From: an uncultured Pseudomonadota bacterium
Lineage (GTDB): Bacteria > Myxococcota_A > Polyangia > HGW-17
NCBI GenBank assembly: GCA_938004375.1
Contig: CALKWH010000075.1
Coordinates: forward strand, 1-5,364
Reading direction: 5' to 3'
DNA length: 5,364 bases
Within the stretch, counting starts at the first letter, position 1; the number at the start of each line of letters is the position of its first letter. The position numbers were made by a program, and so were the translations under genes. Below are positions 1-5,364 of this stretch, one piece after another. The notes under the pieces were generated by a model. It was not told the origin of the DNA. It did no database searches and saw only the letters and a program-made list of their open reading frames with translations.

Positions 1-22
1 TTAGTTGTTTTGTTTTTTTTTT
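1..22 (-). other. Sequencing artefact: A-rich read end beyond the adapter
   Basis: On the plus strand this is a T-rich run broken by a few other bases; on the minus strand it is ten A's followed by an A-rich tail. It directly follows the P7 adapter sequence (23-46). Reads that run past the end of an Illumina fragment typically give a poly-A-like tail after the P7 end, so I read this as non-biological. It should not be annotated as a poly-T tract, terminator or promoter element. Confidence 0.9.
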
Positions 23-88
23 CAAGCAGTGTACTGCATATGGTGTCGTGTTCCGTGACTGGATGTCAGCCGTGGGCTCTTCCTATCT
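23..88 (-). other. Illumina TruSeq-type adapter contamination (Read 2 site, i7 index, P7)
   Basis: Bases 55-88 match the 34-nt TruSeq Read 2 primer sequence (starting GTGACTGGAG, ending CTTCCGATCT) at 29 of 34 positions without gaps; the mismatches are at 64, 65, 70, 75 and 84. Bases 23-46 match the 24-nt P7 sequence (starting CAAGCAG) at 16 of 24 positions, again without gaps. Exactly 8 bases (47-54, cgtgttcc) lie between them, which is the length of an i7 index. Order, orientation and spacing are those of a library adapter read through from a short insert on the minus strand. The errors suggest a noisy, low-coverage read end. Genomic sequence begins at about base 89. Short plus-strand ORFs starting at 10 and 48 are translations of this artefact. 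Confidence 0.96.
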
Positions 89-164
89 CGAAGTGTTTTT
101 CATTGTTGGCAACCACGGTTCAGTACTTTTGTATCCGCTCGACCTGGGGATCGCACATCAACAG

Positions 165-299
165 CTACTTCAGGCGGTCGTCCGCACCGATGAAGACCGT
201 GGCGTAACCGTTCGAGGAGGCCTCGGCCTTGAGGAAGACTGGCGCCTTGGCGGCGGCAGAAGTGGAGTTGGCCAGGCATCCCAGGATCAGAGCGGTCAT
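165..299 (-). CDS. Small putative exported peptide, unknown family, possibly broken at its 3' end
   Basis: I do not recognise this 44-residue ORF. It starts with a hydrophobic stretch (MTALILGCLA) followed by a small-residue segment (NSTSAAAKAP), which resembles a signal peptide with a possible cleavage site near AAA-K. A weak lipobox (I-L-G-C) is an alternative. The remainder (residues about 20-44) includes GYATVFIGADDRLK. The ATG at 299 has a GGAG ribosome-binding site six bases upstream (306-309). An upstream in-frame ATG at 338 would give 57 residues with a basic MRQR start and a GGAGG at 349-353, ten bases away; this adds the positive n-region missing from the shorter form. After the TAG (165-167) the same frame continues for 14 protein-like codons (LLMCDPQVERIQKY) to a TGA at 120-122, so the stop may be a sequencing error or a real truncation. 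The gene lies downstream of the glycosyltransferase on the same strand but is separated from it by about 225-265 bases with a possible terminator and promoter, so it is probably a separate unit. Confidence 0.4.
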   Translation of the reverse strand: MTALILGCLANSTSAAAKAPVFLKAEASSNGYATVFIGADDRLK

Positions 300-358
300 G
301 AGAATCTCCGTTGGGGTTGATAAGTTCCTTTGGCGCATTGGTTGGAAGCCTCCGGAGA

Positions 359-389
359 ATGATTTTGACGAGGCTTGGTCGTTTGTCAA
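359..389 (-). promoter_or_regulatory. Possible sigma70-like promoter for the small ORF
   Basis: On the minus strand a perfect TTGACA (389-384) is followed after 19 bases by AATCAT (364-359), a 4-of-6 match to TATAAT. The spacer is longer than the usual 17 and the -10 is weak. It lies just after the T-tract of the inverted repeat and about 60 bases before the ATG at 299, a sensible place for a promoter of a separate small gene. Initiation near 352 would remove part of the GGAGG serving the alternative start at 338, which favours the start at 299 if this promoter is real. Confidence 0.25.
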
Positions 390-395
390 GGAAGG

Positions 396-507
396 AAAAA
401 AAGCGTGCCCCTTTTCCGAGAGAGGGAGAACTGGAGCTTGGGAAATCGTCAGGTCGAGTGGAGTACGAAAGGAAGTACGATGTCGAACAGGACCGGAAAA
501 GGGGCAC
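396..507 (-). terminator. Perfect 14-bp inverted repeat plus T-tract: possible terminator or small repeat element
   Basis: The arms GTGCCCCTTTTCCG (405-418) and CGGAAAAGGGGCAC (494-507) are exact reverse complements separated by 75 bases. On the minus strand the second arm is followed by two bases and then seven T's (402-396), as in an intrinsic terminator lying about 55-170 bases after the glycosyltransferase stop. The 75-base loop is much longer than normal for a terminator, although its inside has a small GTAC...GTAC pairing that could compact it. Alternatively the roughly 103-bp unit could be a MITE- or REP-like element with terminal inverted repeats. No transposase is in the window and no second copy is seen, so that reading is untested. 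Confidence 0.45.
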
Positions 508-513
508 TCCGGT
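492..513. repeat. Short hairpin overlapping one arm of the long inverted repeat
   Basis: ACCGGA (492-497) and TCCGGT (508-513) are perfect reverse complements with a ten-base loop. The loop and the inner side of the stem contain most of the 494-507 arm of the long inverted repeat, so forming this hairpin would prevent the long-range pairing with 405-418. This is an alternative-structure arrangement as seen in attenuators. It could also be a REP-like palindrome or coincidence. Confidence 0.4.
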
Positions 514-563
514 GGCTTCAACGGACGAAGGGGGGAGCTTTATTCCCGTGCGGTTGAAAAATT

Positions 564-2411
564 CTATTCTTCCTGGAATTCCGGGGGCGCTTCGGTCCCG
601 GGGACATCCGCCGGTGCCACGGGCGAAGCCTCCAGCGCGCGGCGGATCGCGTCGCCCTTCGCCCGGCGCTCCACCAGGGCGTGGGGCGGATAGAACATCG
701 AGGTGAAGAACGTATGCCGCCAGGACGCCGGGTACTCGACGTACTCGAGGTGCCGCAGGCCGGGCTTCTTCGCCTTGAGATCGACGATCCAGTAGCGCAA
801 GAGGGAGACCACGTAATGATCCCGCACGAAGGCGCGCTTCTGTTCGTCGGTGAGCAGGCGCTCGGGGACGATGAAGAGCCGCTCGCCGCGCAACTGGGCC
901 ACGGAGGTGACCACCCGGGAGTTGCGCGCCAGGTACCAGCGGAACTGCGGGCTCGAGTGGGTACGGCGGTGCACGGCGACGAGATCCCCGGGGCGGCTCA
1001 TCCTGCGGGCTGTCTTCCCCAGCAGGACCACGTCCAGGCGGCCGTCGTAGGGGAGTCCAGCGCGGGGGCGCCCCAGGTCCGTGCGGACGCCGTGGGAGAC
1101 GAGCTTGGCCTTGTCCAGCAGGCGCCACTCGGTGGGCACCGCCCACAGGACCCAGAGCGACAGCAGGCCGGCGGTCAGGACCGGGCACGCCCACAACTGC
1201 GCGAGACGGCCGCCTCGCAGCCGGTCGACCGCGGCCCCGGCGCGGCGGCACCGGGCGGCCTGCCGCGCGACGAACGAGGCCAGGCGGTCCTTGAGGACCG
1301 GCTCCCACCGGACGCCGGCCCGCCAGGTGAGCACCAGGCCGGCGGCGGCCAGGACGGCGAACGCCGGCAGCAGGTAGGACAGGAAGAACACGTGCACCCA
1401 GGAGCCGTACTTGAACAAATAGAGGTACAGCAGGCCGCCCAGACCGAAGACGCCCGCCACCACCGGGAGCCGCCGGAAGCGGACCCCGTACGCGACGACG
1501 CCGGCGGCCGCGGCCGCGAGCACGGGGGCGCCGACGTAGTCCAGGAGCCGCGCCCAGGTGCGGTCGAGCCAGGCGGCGGTGGCGACCTTGGCCGATCCCC
1601 CGCCAGCGCGCCAGCGGGCGAGGCCGTAGAGCCCGTCGTTGTCGGCGAAGTGGTTCATCCACTTCCACAGCAGGAAGAGCCAGACCGCGCAGAAGGCGCC
1701 GTAGGCGAAGAAAAGCCCCCAGCGGCGCGGGCGCTCGAGGATCAGCACCAGCCCGACGAAGGCCGCGAGGATGAACGCCGGCCAGTCGGTGAAGGCCGCC
1801 GCCGCGGTGTAAAAGAACAGCCAGCCGATGGCGACGGCCCGCGCGCCCCGGCCGAGGTCCTCCGGCCCCTCCCGGTCCGCCTCCCGGAGCTTGACCACCG
1901 CCAGCAGCGCGCCCAGCATGAGCGCGATCACGGGGGCCTCGTAGTTGGCCATCTTGCCGTACTCGACCTCGAGGGGCAAAAGCGCGAAGATCGCCGCCGC
2001 CCACAGCCCGCCGGCGGGCCCCAGCCGTCTGCGCGCCAGGCGCCACAGCAGCAGCATCGAGATCAAACTGAAGAAAATTGGCACGGCCCGGGCACTGGCC
2101 TCGCTCTCGCCGAACACGGCGAACGAGAGCCCGACGAGCATATGGATCAGCGGCGGGTGGTGCCAATGGACCACATGCTCCTTTTCGCTGCGCACCGGCC
2201 CGATGTTCTTGATGGGCTTGCCGCCGAGCTCGACCACGCCGTGGCGCACGTAGTTTCGCCCGATGATGCTGCGCAGGCTGTTGTTGAAGCCCTGGTGGCC
2301 ATACAGGAAGGCCTCGCCGATGCCCTGCAGGTGGGTGAGCGCGAACAGCGCGAGCACGACGGCCAGACCAGTGAGCTCGCCGCGTCCGGAGAACCACCCG
2401 CGCTCCGTCAT
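564..2411 (-). CDS. Integral-membrane glycosyltransferase, PMT_2/ArnT-like (GT-C fold)
   Basis: This 615-residue protein looks like a GT-C glycosyltransferase of the PMT_2 family, which transfers sugar from a polyprenyl-phosphate donor to an acceptor on the outer face of the cytoplasmic membrane. Evidence: a first membrane helix at about 12-28, an extracytoplasmic loop ending in HWHHPPL (82-88), then a VFGESEASARAVP-type segment (99-111) and LLLWRLARRRLG, both typical of PMT_2. About 11-12 hydrophobic segments are visible (roughly 12-28, 88-101, 107-126, 132-148, 155-175, 190-226 as two, 231-250, 292-310, 316-361 as two, 408-425). A TDWP motif sits at 208-211. A soluble C-terminal domain (about 450-590) ends in a Pro/Glu-rich tail. 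The first loop has GHQGFNN (38-44) where the family normally carries an Asp-Glu pair, so donor chemistry or substrate is uncertain. The ATG at 2411 overlaps the kinase stop as ATGA. No good Shine-Dalgarno is visible, which fits translational coupling. Acceptor and sugar cannot be told from sequence. Confidence 0.85.
   Translation of the reverse strand: MTERGWFSGRGELTGLAVVLALFALTHLQGIGEAFLYGHQGFNNSLRSIIGRNYVRHGVVELGGKPIKNIGPVRSEKEHVVHWHHPPLIHMLVGLSFAVFGESEASARAVPIFFSLISMLLLWRLARRRLGPAGGLWAAAIFALLPLEVEYGKMANYEAPVIALMLGALLAVVKLREADREGPEDLGRGARAVAIGWLFFYTAAAAFTDWPAFILAAFVGLVLILERPRRWGLFFAYGAFCAVWLFLLWKWMNHFADNDGLYGLARWRAGGGSAKVATAAWLDRTWARLLDYVGAPVLAAAAAGVVAYGVRFRRLPVVAGVFGLGGLLYLYLFKYGSWVHVFFLSYLLPAFAVLAAAGLVLTWRAGVRWEPVLKDRLASFVARQAARCRRAGAAVDRLRGGRLAQLWACPVLTAGLLSLWVLWAVPTEWRLLDKAKLVSHGVRTDLGRPRAGLPYDGRLDVVLLGKTARRMSRPGDLVAVHRRTHSSPQFRWYLARNSRVVTSVAQLRGERLFIVPERLLTDEQKRAFVRDHYVVSLLRYWIVDLKAKKPGLRHLEYVEYPASWRHTFFTSMFYPPHALVERRAKGDAIRRALEASPVAPADVPGTEAPPEFQEE
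2408..2411 (-). promoter_or_regulatory. ATGA stop/start overlap coupling kinase and glycosyltransferase
   Basis: The kinase TGA (2410-2408) and the glycosyltransferase ATG (2411-2409) share bases. The preceding bases on the minus strand are C/G-rich and lack an AG-rich ribosome-binding site, so initiation by ribosomes that have just terminated is the likeliest mechanism. This predicts one mRNA and linked expression of the two proteins. Confidence 0.8.
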
Positions 2412-5364
2412 GGGGTCATGCCCGGCGCGGGTGTGGGCGCCGGCTTCGGCGAGGGCGTGGGCTGGGGACCGGGCGCCGGCGTCGGTACAGGCGCCTTTTC
2501 GGGGGTGCGGATCCCGGGGTGGAGTCCGACAACCTTCAGGGGGCTGAACATCACGCCCGTGATCTTGCTCGAGGCCATGTCGAACCGGCGGACGCCGTCA
2601 TAGGCGATGATCCAGTCGTACTGCTCGACGTGCACGCTCTCGATGGCCCGGCGATAGGCGTCCTGCGCCTCCTCGACCCGCCCTTCCATCTCCGCGAGGA
2701 CTCCCGTGACCGCGTAATAGGAGAGCAGACGCTGTTTATTGATGGCCTTTATACGCAACTCATCGCGGGAGACCTCACCGGCCATCATCCGCAGCAGTTG
2801 GTCGATCCAGGCGCCGCCATCCTCGCCGGCCAGGCGCCCCAGTTCTTTCTTCCAGGAGTCCCGGTCCCCGAGCAGCACGCGCACCGGCACGTAGAGCAGG
2901 AAGTACTCCTTGCGCACCTGGAGCGGCAGCTCCCGGGAGAGCACGTCATGCAGGATCGCCGAGGCCTTCTCGACTTCCCCGAGAAAGAAGTGCCAACCCA
3001 TTGCCTCGTAAACCTCGGCCTCGTAGTTCTCGGTCCCGGGCGCCTTCTTCAGGAGCGCCAGCACCTGCTCGGCCTCGGGCCTGCGGCCGTCGGCCAACAG
3101 GAGGCGGATCTTCCAGCACAGGGCACGGAATTGATTCGGATCCTGATCCAGTACCAGGTTCACCTCGACGAGGCCGTCCTGGAAGTTCTTCTGCAGGAAC
3201 TTCAGGCGTACCACGTTCAGCCGCGCCGAATGGAAGCCCGGGTCTTGCTCGATGGCCTTGCGGAAGGCTTCCTCGGCGGCCGCGAGGTCTTGGTTGTACA
3301 TCGCGATGGTGCCGGCGTTGCTCCGGTACCGCACGTTCTTCGGCTGCAGGGCGACGGCCTTCTCGTAGTCTGAGAGGGCCTGCCGGTAGTTCCCCATCTG
3401 GGAGTACAAGCTGGCGCGGTTGTTCCACGCGCTGGCGTAGTCCGGCTTGAGCTGCAGCGCCTTGTTGAAGTCGACCAGGGCCTTCTCGTACTTGTCCGTC
3501 TCGGTATAGAGCAGCCCGCGGTTGTTCCGCGCGCTGTGGGAGCCCGGATCGAGCTCCACCGCCCGTGACAGATGGAAGTCGGCTTTGTCGTACATGCGCA
3601 ATCGCTTGTACAGGTTTCCCAGGTTGTTGTGGGAGCGGAAGAAGTCGGGATCCCGCTCCAGGGCCTGAAGGTAGGCCAAGCGCGCCTCCTCCCACTGCTC
3701 CTTGTTCTCCAGCGACTGGCCCAACTTGTGAAAGTCCTCGGCGGTCTTGCCCGCGGCGGGCGTGCCCTGCGGGATCATCTTGTAAGCCAGGGAGGTCTGG
3801 TTCCAGACCGCGCTATACTGCCCGAAGCGCTTGCGGGTGGACAGAATCGCGTCGTTGGCGCGGGTGTCGCCAATGATGCCCAAGGCGTTGATGACCTCGA
3901 TGAGCACGCTCTCGTCGGTCTCGGCCTTCTCGCCCAACCTGGCCATCAGCGGCTTGACCGCGCGCGCCGAGTTCATGCCGCCCAAGGCGCGGGCGGCCAG
4001 ACGGCGCACATCCACCACCTCGTGATCCAGCAGGGCGATGAGGCGCTGTTCCACCAGGCGCTCCTTGAGCGCGATGAGCTTGAAGGTGTAGATGTCGATC
4101 CAGCGCTCGCCCTTGCTGCCCCGGCTCACGTCTTCGACGATCTTGTCCAGGCGCGCGCTCACCTGCTGCTGCCGCTCCTTCTCCAGGCGCAGCGCACGGC
4201 GCCCGTCGGCCCACCCGCGATACCACCAGGAGCCGCCCACGGCCAGCAGGATGATGACGCCCAGCAGGAGCAGCTTCCGATGGCGCTGCATCCAGCGACG
4301 GGCCAGCTCCCAGTTGGAGTAATGGTAGGAGCGCACCAGCCGGCCCTGCTGGAAGCGCTCGATCTCCTCGACGAGCTCGGCCGCCGAGGCGTATCGTCCC
4401 AGTTTGTCCGAACTGAGCGCGCGCATGGCGATGGCGGCGAGCTCGGGCGGGGCGTCAGGCGCATGGAGCTGGGGCGGTTCGATGGGCTTGTCCAGCACCG
4501 CCAGGATCGTCTGCATGGGCGTCTTCTCCTGGTGGGGAGGCCGCCCGGTGAGGAGCTCGTAGAGGATGGCGCCCAGGGTGTACACGTCCGAGGCCTCGTC
4601 GATGTTGGCCACGTCGCCCAGCGCCTGCTCGGGGGGCATGTATTGCGGCGTCCCCATGGGCACGCCCATGGCGGTCTCGCCGATGCGGTTCTCGCGGATC
4701 CGGGAGATGAAGCCGGCGATGTCCCGGCTGCGAAGATCCCGCTGATCCTTGATTTTGGCCAGCCCCCAGTCCAGCACGAGGGTCTCGCCGAACTCGCCGA
4801 TCATGATGTTGTCCGGCTTGAGATCACGATGGATCACGCCATGGGAGTGGGCGAAGGCGATGGCGTTGCAGACCTCGATGAAGCGGGGCAGCAGGTTCAG
4901 GCGGCCGGCCAGGTCCTGCCCCTTGAGCAGGTGCTGCAGCGTCTGCCCGCGCACGAGCTTCATGACGTAGTAGACGGTGCCGTCGGCGCGCTGGCCCAAC
5001 TCGTACACGGGCACGATGCCCGGGTGCTCGAGGTTGCCGGTGATGCGCGCCTCGGCCAGGAACCGCAACTCGGACTGGCTGCGGCTCGTGAGCGGATCCT
5101 CGGACCCGGTCTCGGCGAACTGCGGCAGCAGCTCCTTGATGGCCACCTCGCGCCCGAGATGCTCGTCCACGGCCAACAGCACGCGCCCGATACCGCCGCG
5201 GCCGATCTCGTCGACGACCCGGTAGCGCCCCTCGTGCTCGAGGGTGAGCGGCCCGGGCCCCGGCGGCTCATGCTCGCTCGCCCGCAGGGTGGCAGGGGTG
5301 GCGGGCTCCGCCGGCGTCGAGGGGGTGCGGGCCCCGCGGTGGGCGGCGGCATTGGGTATGAAGG
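2408..5364 (-). CDS. Transmembrane Ser/Thr protein kinase with HEAT and TPR repeats (5' end missing)
   Basis: The frame is open from the right edge with no start codon in the window, so the N-terminus is missing; 984 residues are visible (numbered from the first whole codon, 5362-5360). A Pro/Ala-rich linker (1-45) precedes a PknB-like kinase domain (about 48-330): glycine loop GRGGIGRV (54-61), Lys76 in VAIK, probable helix-C Glu104, HRDLKPDN with Asp180 and Asn185, D-W-G at 198-200 in place of DFG, and PPE of MPPEQ at about 243-245. All catalytic residues are present, so it should be active. A basic juxtamembrane stretch leads to one membrane helix (about 363-380), then a charged, possibly coiled-coil segment (382-410), HEAT-like repeats (about 438-508), five good TPRs (about 541-710; NNLGNLY, NNRGLLY and NNRASLY are typical), further degenerate TPR-like repeats to about 910, and a Pro-rich tail. 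Predicted topology: kinase inside, repeats outside, as in a receptor kinase. The usual internal GTG at 5182 is not the start because the glycine loop lies upstream of it. The stop overlaps the glycosyltransferase start by four bases. Confidence 0.95.
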   Translation of the reverse strand, partial: FIPNAAAHRGARTPSTPAEPATPATLRASEHEPPGPGPLTLEHEGRYRVVDEIGRGGIGRVLLAVDEHLGREVAIKELLPQFAETGSEDPLTSRSQSELRFLAEARITGNLEHPGIVPVYELGQRADGTVYYVMKLVRGQTLQHLLKGQDLAGRLNLLPRFIEVCNAIAFAHSHGVIHRDLKPDNIMIGEFGETLVLDWGLAKIKDQRDLRSRDIAGFISRIRENRIGETAMGVPMGTPQYMPPEQALGDVANIDEASDVYTLGAILYELLTGRPPHQEKTPMQTILAVLDKPIEPPQLHAPDAPPELAAIAMRALSSDKLGRYASAAELVEEIERFQQGRLVRSYHYSNWELARRWMQRHRKLLLLGVIILLAVGGSWWYRGWADGRRALRLEKERQQQVSARLDKIVEDVSRGSKGERWIDIYTFKLIALKERLVEQRLIALLDHEVVDVRRLAARALGGMNSARAVKPLMARLGEKAETDESVLIEVINALGIIGDTRANDAILSTRKRFGQYSAVWNQTSLAYKMIPQGTPAAGKTAEDFHKLGQSLENKEQWEEARLAYLQALERDPDFFRSHNNLGNLYKRLRMYDKADFHLSRAVELDPGSHSARNNRGLLYTETDKYEKALVDFNKALQLKPDYASAWNNRASLYSQMGNYRQALSDYEKAVALQPKNVRYRSNAGTIAMYNQDLAAAEEAFRKAIEQDPGFHSARLNVVRLKFLQKNFQDGLVEVNLVLDQDPNQFRALCWKIRLLLADGRRPEAEQVLALLKKAPGTENYEAEVYEAMGWHFFLGEVEKASAILHDVLSRELPLQVRKEYFLLYVPVRVLLGDRDSWKKELGRLAGEDGGAWIDQLLRMMAGEVSRDELRIKAINKQRLLSYYAVTGVLAEMEGRVEEAQDAYRRAIESVHVEQYDWIIAYDGVRRFDMASSKITGVMFSPLKVVGLHPGIRTPEKAPVPTPAPGPQPTPSPKPAPTPAPGMTP

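Noticed and set aside
1..22. T-rich run as an intrinsic terminator or AT-rich regulatory tract
   Set aside because: It directly continues the P7 adapter end and is best explained as the A-rich tail of a read-through sequence.
10..320. Short plus-strand ORFs at the left end (65 and 90 codons)
   Set aside because: They start inside the Illumina adapter artefact and continue antisense to the small exported ORF.
165..521. The small ORF started at 521 (118 codons)
   Set aside because: The extra N-terminal part runs through the inverted repeat and T-tract and has no domain-like sequence. Starts at 299 or 338 have ribosome-binding sites and give a signal-like N-terminus.
100..2397. 765-codon open frame on the minus strand
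   Set aside because: It is a frame-shifted shadow of the glycosyltransferase, rich in Arg/Pro/Gly with no membrane helices, and it runs through the noncoding region almost to the adapter.
681..2603. 640-codon open frame on the plus strand
   Set aside because: It lies antisense to the glycosyltransferase and the kinase tail; its product is a low-complexity Pro/Gly/Glu/Arg-rich string with no domain, as expected from GC-rich coding DNA read on the wrong strand.
2946..3695. 249-codon minus-strand frame inside the kinase TPR region
   Set aside because: It is an alternate frame of the TPR coding sequence with Arg/Gly/Pro-biased composition and no recognisable domain.
5180..5182. GTG as the kinase start codon
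   Set aside because: Starting here would remove the ATP-binding glycine loop encoded directly upstream in the same open frame, which continues to the window edge.

Overview
The window looks like one end of a metagenomic or draft-genome contig from a GC-rich bacterium. The large family-type kinase with a D-W-G motif, the membrane anchor, the HEAT and TPR repeats, and the PMT_2-type glycosyltransferase resemble proteins of Planctomycetota, Myxococcota and related phyla. No rRNA or lineage marker is present, so this placement is inference only. From about base 565 rightwards the DNA is strongly GC-rich; the left 560 bases are visibly less so.

Layout, read along the minus strand (right to left). 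A large transmembrane Ser/Thr protein kinase enters from the right edge with its N-terminus missing and ends at 2408. Its stop overlaps the start of an integral-membrane glycosyltransferase (2411-564) in a 4-base ATGA junction, so the two are almost certainly one transcription and translation unit. About 260 noncoding bases follow. They hold a perfect 14-bp inverted repeat with a T-tract (a possible terminator or a small repeat element), a competing short hairpin, and a possible promoter. Next comes a short ORF for a small exported-looking peptide (299-165), which may be broken by a stop codon.

The leftmost 88 bases are not biological. Read on the minus strand they are a degraded Illumina TruSeq-type adapter (Read 2 primer site, 8-nt index, P7 sequence) followed by the A-rich run seen when a read passes the adapter end. 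The true genomic end of the contig is therefore near base 89, and the bases just inside it deserve caution.

Functionally, the kinase would place its catalytic domain in the cytoplasm and its HEAT/TPR region outside the membrane, and the glycosyltransferase would act on lipid-linked sugars at the same membrane. The tight coupling suggests, but does not prove, a link between envelope sensing and envelope glycosylation. I see no CRISPR array, tRNA, rRNA, transposase or phage gene. The long ORFs on the opposite strand are shadows of the two real genes. The most novel-looking items are the glycosyltransferase's lack of the usual Asp-Glu motif and the kinase/glycosyltransferase pairing. The most certain unusual item is the adapter.
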